Below are positions 23,832-31,157 of a DNA stretch of 36,358 nt, piece after piece. Origin of the DNA: Pseudarthrobacter naphthalenicus (GTDB taxonomy: Bacteria > Actinomycetota > Actinomycetes > Actinomycetales > Micrococcaceae); contig NZ_JARESG010000027.1 of NCBI RefSeq assembly GCF_029076445.1, forward strand, positions 1 through 36,358. The letters are read 5' to 3'. Every line of letters begins with the position of its first letter. The stretch's first letter is position 1. The notes under the pieces are model-generated. The model was given only the letters and a program-made list of their open reading frames with translations, did no database searches and was not told the origin of the DNA. Made by a program: the position numbers and the translations under genes.

Positions 23832-24326
23832 GTGACTTCTTCCCCTGCCTTCCCGCGGGTACACATCGCCACCGACCACGCAGGCATGGAACTCAGCGCC
23901 CACCTGGTCACCCACCTCACGGCCAAGGGCTACGACGTGGTGGACCATGGCCCCAAGGTCTACGACGCGCAGGATGACTACCCGTCCTTCTGCATCAACG
24001 CAGCGCTCGCCGTCGTGGCGGACCAGCAGGCGGGCGTCCATGCCCTGGGCATCGTGCTGGGCGGTTCGGGCAACGGCGAACAGATCGCGGCCAACAAGGT
24101 CAAGGGTGTCCGCGCGGCACTTGCCTGGAACCACTCCACCGCAACGCTGGCGCGTGAACACAACGACGCGAACGTCGTGGCGGTCGGCGGCCGCCAGCAC
24201 ACGGTGGAGGAAGCCACCGAGCTGATCGAAGCCTTCCTCGCGGAGCCGTTCAGCAACGACGAGCGGCACGTGCGGCGGATCGGCAAAATCGCGGCGTATG
24301 AGGCCACCGGCGAGGTCATCGAGTAG
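23832..24326 (+). CDS. rpiB: Ribose-5-phosphate isomerase B, actinobacterial type
   Basis: The 164-residue product has VHIATDHAGMELSAHLVTHL, CINAALAVV and GIVLGGSGNGEQIAANKVKGVRAAL (76-97), then the REHNDANVVAVGGR stretch. The GGSGNGEQ motif carries Glu83 at the position of the catalytic Glu of the M. tuberculosis enzyme, in place of the catalytic Cys of E. coli RpiB. It interconverts ribose 5-phosphate and ribulose 5-phosphate in the pentose phosphate pathway. The GTG at 23832 is used; TAGTAT at 23780-23785 may be its -10. The stop overlaps the nei-like start by one base (TAGTG), so translation may be coupled. Confidence 0.95.
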   Translation: MTSSPAFPRVHIATDHAGMELSAHLVTHLTAKGYDVVDHGPKVYDAQDDYPSFCINAALAVVADQQAGVHALGIVLGGSGNGEQIAANKVKGVRAALAWNHSTATLAREHNDANVVAVGGRQHTVEEATELIEAFLAEPFSNDERHVRRIGKIAAYEATGEVIE

Positions 24327-25213
24327 TGCCGGAGGGGCATTCAGTCCGCCGCCTGGCGCAGCAGTTCGGTGACGTGTTCACCGGCGAACCGTTGACGGTC
24401 AGCAGCCCCCAGGGCCGCTTCGCCGACGGCGCCGCGCTCCTGGACGGCCAGGTGCTCACCGACTCCCGGGCCCACGGCAAGCACCTCTTCCTGCATTTTG
24501 ACCATGCCGTGGTGCTGCATGTCCACCTGGGTTTGTACGGCGCCTGGGATTTTGGCGGTGACGACACCTTCCGAGGCGCCTCCAGCATCGGCGCGCCCCG
24601 GAAGGTCGGGGAGAGCGAACTGTTTGAGGACGTGGCGGCGGTCGAGTACGCCGGGCCGCCCGAACCGAAAGGCGCCGTCCGCGTCCGGCTCGTGAGCCGG
24701 CACGGGTGGGCGGACCTCCGCGGCGCCACGACCTGCGCCGCCATCACCGAGGCCGAGGCGCGCGCCGTCCTGGCCAGGCTCGGGCCTGACCCGCTGCGGA
24801 ACCTGCCCGAGGACAAGGAACGCTTCGTGACGGGCGTGTTGTCGCGGAAGACGCCCGTCGCCGCGCTGCTGATGGACCAGAAGGTGATAGCCGGCGTCGG
24901 CAACGTTTACCGGGCCGAGGTGCTCTTCCGCCAGCGGATCAATCCCTGGCTTCCAGGCAACACCTTATCCGCCGGTGCTGCCGGACAGTTGTGGGACGAC
25001 ACCGCCGCCGTGATGGCCGACGGCGTCCGCGACGGGCGGATCATCACCACACCGGCGGTGTACTGGGAGGAAGGGGCGGTGCTGCCCGCGGGGGAGGACG
25101 CGCATTTTGTGTACAAGCGGGAGGGGCTTCCGTGCAGGGTCTGCGCCACGACGGTGGCGGTCTCGGAACTGGTTGGCCGCAAGCTGTACTGGTGCCCCGG
25201 CTGCCAGGCATAG
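24326..25213 (+). CDS. Fpg/Nei-family DNA glycosylase (Nei2-like)
   Basis: The 295-residue product starts GTG-CCG-GAG, so after Met removal the catalytic Pro2-Glu3 (PEGHSVRR) is exposed. The helix-two-turn-helix has NVYRAEVLFRQRINP. The C-terminal zinc finger uses Cys270, Cys273, Cys290 and Cys293 (CRVC...WCPGC). These bifunctional glycosylases/lyases excise oxidised pyrimidines or formamidopyrimidines; the exact subfamily (Nei vs Fpg) cannot be fixed here. It starts on the last base of the rpiB stop. Confidence 0.93.
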   Translation: MPEGHSVRRLAQQFGDVFTGEPLTVSSPQGRFADGAALLDGQVLTDSRAHGKHLFLHFDHAVVLHVHLGLYGAWDFGGDDTFRGASSIGAPRKVGESELFEDVAAVEYAGPPEPKGAVRVRLVSRHGWADLRGATTCAAITEAEARAVLARLGPDPLRNLPEDKERFVTGVLSRKTPVAALLMDQKVIAGVGNVYRAEVLFRQRINPWLPGNTLSAGAAGQLWDDTAAVMADGVRDGRIITTPAVYWEEGAVLPAGEDAHFVYKREGLPCRVCATTVAVSELVGRKLYWCPGCQA

Positions 25214-25283
25214 CGGGAACTGACGCTTAGGTTTCGCAGAAACAGGATGCAGGGAAACACGATGCAGTAGCAGGTTCCAGAGA
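25214..25283. other. Short intergenic spacer with two near-identical 14-mers
   Basis: GAAACAGGATGCAG (25239-25252) and GAAACACGATGCAG (25254-25267) are direct repeats 15 nt apart. No gene is seen. Confidence 0.5.
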
Positions 25284-25322
25284 AACAAAAAAATGCAGGG
25301 CCCCGTAAAAGGAGCCCTGCAT
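25284..25322 (-). terminator. Terminator of tRNA-Gly
   Basis: On the minus strand ATGCAGGGC and GCCCTGCAT (25314-25322 and 25293-25301) form a stem followed by TTTTTTTGTTT. Confidence 0.85.
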
Positions 25323-25328
25323 GTCCGG

Positions 25329-25399
25329 AGGGGACGACGGGAATCGAACCCGCGTAATCAGTTTGGAAGACTGAGGCTTTACCATTAAGCTACGTCCCC
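25329..25399 (-). tRNA. tRNA-Gly (TCC)
   Basis: On the minus strand the acceptor arms GGGGACG/CGTCCCC pair, anticodon loop CTTCCAA (anticodon TCC) sits on the TCAGT/ACTGA stem, and the T-loop is TTCGATT. CCA is not encoded. Confidence 0.94.
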
Positions 25400-25523
25400 G
25401 GAAAAGCACGCTCGCCGGGCCTGCCGGTCTGCTGCGTTCTTCGGTCTGGCTGTTGAAGCCGGATACAACTAAACCTAATTCATGCCCCACGTGTCAAATG
25501 TGCAATCGGGGCAGAAATCACCG

Positions 25524-25529
25524 TAGACT
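25524..25529 (+). promoter_or_regulatory. -10 of tRNA-Pro
   Basis: TAGACT lies 14 nt before the mature 5' end; GTGCAA at 25500-25505 is a weak -35 (18-bp spacer). Confidence 0.45.
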
Positions 25530-25543
25530 TGCCTGTGCACTTA

Positions 25544-25618
25544 CGGGGTGTAGCTCAGCTTGGCTAGAGCACCTGCTTTGGGAGCAGGAAGTCGCAGGTT
25601 CAAATCCTGTCACCCCGA
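25544..25618 (+). tRNA. tRNA-Pro (TGG)
   Basis: Acceptor arms CGGGGTG/CACCCCG, D-arm GCTC/GAGC, anticodon stem CCTGC/GCAGG with loop TTTGGGA (anticodon TGG) and T-loop TTCAAAT. The discriminator is A; CCA is not encoded. It precedes tig by 85 nt on the same strand. Confidence 0.95.
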
Positions 25619-25703
25619 CTCTGCGGCCTCGACCGTCTACGCGGCCCGGGGAAGAAATGCGTTGCAGATACCCATCCCACGAAACCCCAGGAGTACTTAG
25701 ACC

Positions 25704-27092
25704 GTGAAGAGCGCTGTCGAGAACCTCACCCCCACGCGGGTCAAGCTCAATGTTGAGGTCCCCTTTGAGGAATTGAAGCCCAGCATCGACGAGGCCTACA
25801 AGACTGTTGCTTCGCAGATTCAGGTGCCTGGCTTCCGTAAGGGCAAAGTCCCCTCCAAGCTGATCGACCAGCGCGTCGGCCGCGGCTACGTCCTCGAGAC
25901 CGCCATCAACGAAGGCCTCAACGGCTGGTACCAGGCTGCAGTTCAGGAATCCGGCATCCGCCCCCTGAGCCGCCCCGAGGTTGAAATCACCGAAGTTCCG
26001 GACCCCACCTCCACGGACGGGGAACTGAAGTTCCACGCCGAGGTTGATGTGCGCCCCGAGATCGAACTCCCGGACTACGCCGGAATCAAGGTCGAGGTAG
26101 CCGCTGCCGAGTCCTCTGACGAGGACGTGGACAAGGCCCTGGACGAACTGCGTGGCCGCTTCGGCACGCTCAAGTCCGTGGACCGTCCGGCTGCCGACGG
26201 TGACTTCCTCACCATCGACATCACCGCCACCATTGACGGTGCCGAGGTTGATTCCGCTGCCGGGCTGTCCTACCAGGTGGGCGCAGGCACCATGCTGGAA
26301 GGCCTCGACGAGGCAGTCACCGGCCTGAGCGTTGACGAGGATGCGATCTTCGATACCACTCTGGTGGGCGGCGACCACGCCGGCGAGTCGGCCCAGGTGA
26401 AGGTTGTCGTGAAGGCCGTCAAGGAGCGCGAGCTCCCCGAGGCTGACGACGACTTCGCCCAGCTGGCCTCCGAGTTCGACACCCTCGCCGAACTTCGCGA
26501 AGACCTGGCCAAGCAGGCCGCTGAGTCCAAGGTTGTGGAGCAGGGCGTAGAGGCCCGCGACAAGGTACTGGACAAGCTCGTTGAGCTCGTTGAGGTCCCG
26601 GTTCCGGACTCTGTGGTCGAAGAGCAGCTCGAAGCCCACTTCAAGGACGGCAACGGACACGGTGACGGCGAGCACGACACCGAGGAGCACCGCGAAGAGG
26701 TCAAGGCCAACACCGCACGCGCCTTCCAGAACGAGATCATCCTCGACGCGATCGCCGAAAAGGAAGACGTCAATGTCAGCCAGAACGAGCTGATCGACTA
26801 CATCGTGTCCACGGCCAGCCAGTACGGCATGGACCCGAACCAGTTCGCCCAGATCATCGATCAGAGCGGCCAGGTTCCCATGATGGTTTCCGAGGTCCGC
26901 CGCCGCAAGGCCCTGGCTGTTGTCCTGGGCCAGGCCACGGTCACTGACACCGACGGCAAGGCCGTTGACCTCAGCGACTTCGTCCGTCCCGGCGGCGAAG
27001 AGGAAGCTCCGGCCGTGGAGGAGTCCACCGAGGACGCCCAGGCCGGCACGGAAGCCACCGCGAGCGACGACCCGGCAGCTGTGAAGTTCTAG
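25704..27092 (+). CDS. tig: Trigger factor (ribosome-bound chaperone and PPIase)
   Basis: The 462-residue acidic product starts VKSAVENLTPTRVKLNVEVPFEELKPSI and contains the ribosome-binding signature region PGFRKGKVPSKLIDQRVGR (about 42-60). The FKBP-like PPIase domain (about 160-250) has VDRPAADGDFLTIDI and LEGLDEAVTGLSV, followed by a helical C-terminal chaperone domain and an acidic Glu/Ala-rich tail. It binds nascent chains at the exit tunnel. The GTG at 25704 has AGGAG 11 nt upstream. It is the first gene of the tig-clpP1-clpP2-clpX series, with a terminator-like hairpin between tig and clpP1. Confidence 0.96.
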   Translation: MKSAVENLTPTRVKLNVEVPFEELKPSIDEAYKTVASQIQVPGFRKGKVPSKLIDQRVGRGYVLETAINEGLNGWYQAAVQESGIRPLSRPEVEITEVPDPTSTDGELKFHAEVDVRPEIELPDYAGIKVEVAAAESSDEDVDKALDELRGRFGTLKSVDRPAADGDFLTIDITATIDGAEVDSAAGLSYQVGAGTMLEGLDEAVTGLSVDEDAIFDTTLVGGDHAGESAQVKVVVKAVKERELPEADDDFAQLASEFDTLAELREDLAKQAAESKVVEQGVEARDKVLDKLVELVEVPVPDSVVEEQLEAHFKDGNGHGDGEHDTEEHREEVKANTARAFQNEIILDAIAEKEDVNVSQNELIDYIVSTASQYGMDPNQFAQIIDQSGQVPMMVSEVRRRKALAVVLGQATVTDTDGKAVDLSDFVRPGGEEEAPAVEESTEDAQAGTEATASDDPAAVKF

Positions 27093-27116
27093 CACGGCCG
27101 GACAGTACAACTGAAG

Positions 27117-27151
27117 GCAGCCCCTGGACCGACCGGTCCGGGGGTTGCTTT
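27117..27151 (+). terminator. Terminator after tig
   Basis: GCA-CCCC-GGACCG pairs with CGGTCC-GGGG-TGC around 2 nt, with two wobble-like positions, followed by TTTCGTT. Confidence 0.65.
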
Positions 27152-27204
27152 CGTTAAAGCCCCGTCCGGGAACAGCATTGCTCCGTCGGCCGCCGGGGAT
27201 CGTG

Positions 27205-27218
27205 CGCCGTCAGCGAAC
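27205..27218 (+). promoter_or_regulatory. ClgR-like operator upstream of clpP1
   Basis: CGC-CGTCA-GCG-AAC fits the CGC-N5-GCG core with a WWS tail of the actinobacterial ClgR operator (from memory). The middle base is T where A is expected. Confidence 0.4.
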
Positions 27219-27256
27219 AGCGCGATTCCGGCGAACAAATCGGTCATCAAACCGGT

Positions 27257-27262
27257 TAGTGT
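27257..27262 (+). promoter_or_regulatory. Candidate -10 of clpP1
   Basis: TAGTGT about 52 nt before the ATG; no good -35, consistent with an activator-dependent promoter. Confidence 0.35.
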
Positions 27263-27313
27263 CCAGTAGTGAAGTTCAGTGATGTCACCGTCACCAGCGA
27301 GAGGTAAGTACAC

Positions 27314-27964
27314 ATGTCACAGCACGCAGAGAGCCCCCGGATGGCGACCGTCGATCCGGCCGCCCAGGACAACTACATCTACAACCGGCTCCTCAAGGAG
27401 CGGATCATCTGGCTGGGCTCCGAGGTGCGCGACGAGAACGCCAACGCCATCTGCTCGCAGCTGCTGCTCCTTTCCGCGGAGAACCCGGAAAAGGACATCT
27501 ACCTCTACATCAACTCACCCGGCGGTTCCGTGACGGCCGGCATGGCCATCTACGACACCATGCAGTTCATCCCCAACGACGTCGTCACGGTCGCCACCGG
27601 GCTCGCAGCCTCCATGGGCCAGTTCCTGCTGTCCTCGGGCACGAAGGGCAAGCGCTACGCCACGCCCAACGCCCGCGTCCTCATGCACCAGCCCTCCGGC
27701 GGTATCGGCGGCACGGCCTCGGACATCAAGATCCAGGCCGAACTGATCCTGCACATGAAAAAGGTGATGGCTGAACTGACTGCGGACCAGACCGGCCAGA
27801 CCGTGGAAACCATCCTCAAGGACAATGACCGCGACAAGTGGTTCACGGCCACCGAAGCCCTCGAGTACGGCTTCTTTGACAAGATCGCGGCCCACGCCGG
27901 TTCCGTATCCGGCGGTGGGGGAACCGCCAACGGGAACTCCGGCGAGCCGGCCTCCGAGAAGTAA
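27314..27964 (+). CDS. clpP1: ATP-dependent Clp protease proteolytic subunit (first of two)
   Basis: The 216-residue product has the full catalytic triad: Ser100 in TGLAASMGQ, His125 in LMHQPSGG and Asp174 in DNDRDKWF. Other landmarks are INSPGGSVTAGMAIYD and the oligomerisation helix. Actinobacteria use two ClpP subunits that assemble into a mixed tetradecamer with ClpX or ClpC1. The C-terminus has a Gly-rich tail (GSVSGGGGTANGNSGEPA). clpP2 follows at 39 nt, so the two are co-transcribed. Confidence 0.96.
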   Translation: MSQHAESPRMATVDPAAQDNYIYNRLLKERIIWLGSEVRDENANAICSQLLLLSAENPEKDIYLYINSPGGSVTAGMAIYDTMQFIPNDVVTVATGLAASMGQFLLSSGTKGKRYATPNARVLMHQPSGGIGGTASDIKIQAELILHMKKVMAELTADQTGQTVETILKDNDRDKWFTATEALEYGFFDKIAAHAGSVSGGGGTANGNSGEPASEK

Positions 27965-28003
27965 CCCGGCACTTTCGAACATTCAGATCAGGAGCAACAA
28001 AAA

Positions 28004-28663
28004 ATGACTTACAACTTCGGATCGACTGCCGGTAATCTTCCGACCAGCCGCTACGTACTTCCCCAGTTCGAAGAGCGCACACCGTACGGCTTCAAACGCC
28101 AGGACCCGTACACCAAACTGTTCGAGGACCGCATCATCTTCCTCGGGGTCCAGATTGACGACGCCTCGGCGGACGACGTCATGGCCCAGCTGCTGGTGCT
28201 CGAGTCCACGGACCCGGACCGCGACATCACGCTCTACATCAACTCCCCGGGCGGCTCCTTCACGGCCATGACGGCGATCTACGACACCATGACGTACATC
28301 CGGCCGGAGATCCAGACGGTCTGCCTCGGCCAGGCCGCCAGTGCCGCCGCCGTCATCCTGGCCGCCGGCACGCCGGGCAAGCGCCTGGCCCTGCCCAACG
28401 CCCGCGTCCTGATCCACCAGCCCGCGCTCTCCGGCGGTCAGGGCGGACAGGCCTCCGACCTCGAGATCCAGGCCGCTGAGGTCATGCGGATGCGCTCCTG
28501 GCTTGAGGACACGCTGGCCCAGCACTCGGGCCGCACCCCTGAGCAGGTCAACAACGATATTGAACGCGACAAGATCCTGACGGCAGCCGAGGCCCTTGAC
28601 TACGGCCTCATCGACCAGGTGCTTGACTCCCGCAAGATGAAACCGCAGGCACTCGCCCGCTAG
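28004..28663 (+). CDS. clpP2: ATP-dependent Clp protease proteolytic subunit (second of two)
   Basis: The 219-residue product has Ser113 in LGQAASAAAV, His138 in LIHQPALSG and Asp189 in DIERDKIL, with INSPGGSFTAMTAIYD. Its N-terminus (about 40 residues, YVLPQFEERTPYGFKRQDPYTKLFEDRII) is longer than in ClpP1, as in other actinobacterial ClpP2. AGGAGCAAC lies upstream of the ATG. A terminator follows, separating it from clpX. Confidence 0.96.
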   Translation: MTYNFGSTAGNLPTSRYVLPQFEERTPYGFKRQDPYTKLFEDRIIFLGVQIDDASADDVMAQLLVLESTDPDRDITLYINSPGGSFTAMTAIYDTMTYIRPEIQTVCLGQAASAAAVILAAGTPGKRLALPNARVLIHQPALSGGQGGQASDLEIQAAEVMRMRSWLEDTLAQHSGRTPEQVNNDIERDKILTAAEALDYGLIDQVLDSRKMKPQALAR

Positions 28664-28676
28664 CAACATTCCCGAC

Positions 28677-28720
28677 AGGCCGGTGCGGCCCAGTATTTTG
28701 GCCCGCACCGGCCTTAGCTT
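28677..28720 (+). terminator. Terminator after clpP2
   Basis: AGGCCGGTGCGG (28677-28688) pairs perfectly with 28703-28714, followed by TAGCTTT. Confidence 0.8.
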
Positions 28721-28745
28721 TCCACCCTTGCGGTCAAATGTGACC

Positions 28746-28751
28746 TAGAGT
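28746..28751 (+). promoter_or_regulatory. Candidate -10 of clpX
   Basis: TAGAGT lies about 90 nt before the clpX start, after the clpP2 terminator; the -35 is weak. Confidence 0.35.
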
Positions 28752-28841
28752 GGAAGGTGTCACGGCCGGCCCACCCAGGCCGCCCACGATTCCAGCAACG
28801 GTGCACAGCTGCCTGGCAGCAGATACTAAAGGGGTTCACAT

Positions 28842-30122
28842 ATGGCTCGGATTGGCGAGAGCACGGATCTGCTGAAGTGTTCTTTCTGCGGAAAGAGCCA
28901 GAAGCAGGTGCGCAAGCTCATAGCCGGGCCCGGTGTTTACATCTGCGACGAATGCATTGAACTCTGCAACGAGATCATTGAGGAAGAGCTCGCCGAAGTC
29001 GCCGATCTGGGGAGTTTCGAACTGCCCAAGCCCCGCGAAATCTTTGACTTCCTGCAGGAATACGTCATCGGCCAGGAGCCTGCCAAGCGTTCCCTCGCCG
29101 TTGCGGTCTACAACCACTACAAGCGGATCCAGGCAGGGCACGCCCCGAAGAGCGGCAGCCTCGCCGATGCAGGCCACCACGACGACGTCGAAATCGCCAA
29201 GTCCAACATCCTGCTCATCGGCCCCACGGGCTGCGGCAAAACGTACCTTGCGCAGACGCTGGCCCGGCGCCTGAACGTCCCGTTCGCCGTTGCTGATGCC
29301 ACCGCCCTGACGGAGGCGGGCTACGTGGGCGAGGATGTGGAGAACATCCTCCTCAAGCTGATCCAGGCAGCGGACTACGACGTCAAAAAGGCCGAACAGG
29401 GCATCATCTACATCGATGAGATCGACAAGATTTCGCGCAAGAGCGAAAACCCCTCCATCACCCGGGATGTTTCCGGCGAAGGCGTTCAGCAGGCCCTGCT
29501 GAAGATCCTGGAAGGGACCGTTGCCTCCGTCCCGCCGCAGGGCGGCCGGAAGCACCCCCATCAGGAATTCATCCAGATCGACACCACCAATGTGCTTTTC
29601 ATCGTCGCAGGCGCCTTCGCCGGGCTCGAGGAAATCATCGGCTCGCGGTCCGGGCGCAAGGGCATCGGCTTCGGCGCGCCGCTCAACGATGCCAGCAACA
29701 AGGTGGACTCCTACGGGGAGGTCATGCCTGAAGACCTGCTGAAGTTCGGCCTGATCCCGGAATTCATTGGACGCCTGCCGGTGATTACCACGGTTTCAAG
29801 CCTGGACCGGGACGCTCTCATCCAGATCCTCTCCACGCCCAAGAACGCACTGGTCAAGCAATACCAGAAGATGTTCCAGATCGACGGCGTGGAACTCGCC
29901 TTTGATGAGGACGCCCTCAACGCCATCGCGGATCAGGCCTTGGAGCGTGGCACCGGTGCCCGCGGCCTGCGCGCCATCATGGAGGAAGTGCTGCTGCCGG
30001 TCATGTTCGACCTGCCCAGCCGGGAGGACGTGGCCAGCGTGGTCATCACATCCGATGTTGTCCTGAAGAAGGCGGAGCCCACGCTCATCCCGCACGTGAG
30101 CAAGCGTCGCAAATCCGCATAA
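28842..30122 (+). CDS. clpX: ClpX ATPase subunit
   Basis: The 426-residue product starts with a treble-clef zinc-binding domain (Cys13, Cys16, Cys35, Cys38) that recruits adaptors and substrates. The AAA+ module has Walker A GPTGCGKT (127-134), Walker B IIYIDEID (188-195) and pore-loop YVGED near 161; arginine-finger and sensor-2 segments (GTGARGLRAIME) follow. The IGF-type ClpP-docking loop reads IGF in RKGIGFGAP. ATG 28842 has AAGGGG 8 nt upstream. It unfolds substrates into ClpP. Confidence 0.97.
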   Translation: MARIGESTDLLKCSFCGKSQKQVRKLIAGPGVYICDECIELCNEIIEEELAEVADLGSFELPKPREIFDFLQEYVIGQEPAKRSLAVAVYNHYKRIQAGHAPKSGSLADAGHHDDVEIAKSNILLIGPTGCGKTYLAQTLARRLNVPFAVADATALTEAGYVGEDVENILLKLIQAADYDVKKAEQGIIYIDEIDKISRKSENPSITRDVSGEGVQQALLKILEGTVASVPPQGGRKHPHQEFIQIDTTNVLFIVAGAFAGLEEIIGSRSGRKGIGFGAPLNDASNKVDSYGEVMPEDLLKFGLIPEFIGRLPVITTVSSLDRDALIQILSTPKNALVKQYQKMFQIDGVELAFDEDALNAIADQALERGTGARGLRAIMEEVLLPVMFDLPSREDVASVVITSDVVLKKAEPTLIPHVSKRRKSA

Positions 30123-30173
30123 CTCCTTCAGAACCTACGAACTACGCAATTGAAGAACCAGAGGAGCTTACGC

Positions 30174-30788
30174 ATGACTGAAGCCACCACTAACCACGCC
30201 GATTTTTGGTTCGATCCGCTGTGCCCGTTCGCCTGGATCACCTCGCGCTGGATCGGGGAGGTCGAAGCTGTCCGGGACATCAAGACCGTCTGGCACGTAA
30301 TGAGCCTGTCCGTCCTGAACGAGGGCCGGGATCTCGATGCGGGCTACCGGGAGCTGATGGACAGGGGATGGGGCCCGGTGCGCGTCATCACTGCCGCCAG
30401 GGAGCAGCATGGTGATCAGGTGGTCAAGCCCTTGTACGACGCCATGGGTACGCTGATCCATATTGGCGGCGAGAAAGACTTCGACGTCGTCATCGCCAAA
30501 GCCCTGGCCGAGTGCGGGTTGCCTGCCGGGCTGGCCGAGGCAGCAGGTTCGGACGCCTTCGACGCGCAGCTGCGGGCCAGCCACGAGGAAGGCATCTCCC
30601 TGGTGGGCCAGGACGTTGGCACGCCGGTTGTGGCCTTCAACGGAACAGCGTTTTTCGGTCCCGTCCTGACCCGGATCCCGCGCGGCGAGCGTGCCGGCGA
30701 GCTATGGGACGCCACGGTCACGCTCGCTTCCTTCCCGCATTTCTTCGAGCTGAAGCGCAGCCGCAGCGAAAGCCCGGAATTCGACTGA
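30174..30788 (+). CDS. DsbA-like mycothiol-linked nitroreductase (Rv2466c family)
   Basis: The 204-residue thioredoxin-fold protein has DFWFDPLCPFAWITSRW at the N-terminus and GTPVVAFNGTAFFGPVLTRIPRGERAGELWD (cis-Pro region and later). The active site is C17-P18-F19-A20, so the second Cys of a CxxC motif is replaced by Ala, indicating a monothiol mechanism. Rv2466c-type proteins reduce nitro compounds using mycothiol, the actinobacterial thiol. GAGGAG lies about 7 nt before the ATG at 30174, which is preferred over the more upstream in-frame start. It follows clpX by 51 nt and may be co-transcribed; a strong terminator follows it. Confidence 0.9.
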   Translation: MTEATTNHADFWFDPLCPFAWITSRWIGEVEAVRDIKTVWHVMSLSVLNEGRDLDAGYRELMDRGWGPVRVITAAREQHGDQVVKPLYDAMGTLIHIGGEKDFDVVIAKALAECGLPAGLAEAAGSDAFDAQLRASHEEGISLVGQDVGTPVVAFNGTAFFGPVLTRIPRGERAGELWDATVTLASFPHFFELKRSRSESPEFD

Positions 30789-30820
30789 TTCCAGCTCGCC
30801 CACACCATGATTGGGCAGCA

Positions 30821-30866
30821 AAGAGCCCCGAAAGAATTACTGTCATGTAGTTCTTTCGGGGCTCTT
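30821..30866 (+). terminator. Terminator of the nitroreductase gene
   Basis: AAGAGCCCCGAAAGAA (30821-30836) pairs perfectly with 30851-30866 across a 14-nt loop. Confidence 0.8.
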
Positions 30867-31057
30867 GCACTCCATCCTGGAGGCGACCAGAATAGTTCTT
30901 ACCCACTTCGAAAGAAGCGGGACGCAGGAACCAAAGATTCAGTGAAATATATTCGGCGCAGCCTTCGGCAAAGTCAGATATGAGCTACCTGTGACGAGGT
31001 AGGAAGACCTGAAGATCCGAGGATTCTGCCAGACCATCAAGACGTCACCGGATGGCC
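30867..31057. other. AT-richer intergenic stretch between two terminators
   Basis: No protein gene is convincing in either strand. I count about 100 G/C in 191 bases (roughly 52%), well below the surrounding genes. It holds TATATT on both strands near 30946-30953 and a small hairpin CTACCT...AGGTAG near 30984-31001. It may hold an unannotated RNA or be a remnant of inserted DNA. Confidence 0.4.
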
Positions 31058-31101
31058 GAAAAGTCGAAGCCCCACCAACGGCAAAACGCTGATGGGGCTT
31101 C
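31058..31101 (-). terminator. Terminator of valS
   Basis: GAAGCCCCA (minus-strand, 31101-31093) pairs with TGGGGCTTC (31074-31066), followed by GACTTTTC. Confidence 0.75.
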
Positions 31102-31157
31102 CCCTTTGCCCAAAACCGGCAGTCGCTTCCGGACAGGCACCTATGAGGGGCCTGAGG

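Noticed and set aside
25239..25267. Two near-identical 14-mers in the nei-tRNA spacer
   Set aside because: Only two copies and no adjacent gene or structure to suggest a function.
25518..27110. A 530-codon minus-strand frame opposite tRNA-Pro and tig
   Set aside because: Overlaps a tRNA gene and the trigger factor; composition is typical of antisense GC-rich frames.
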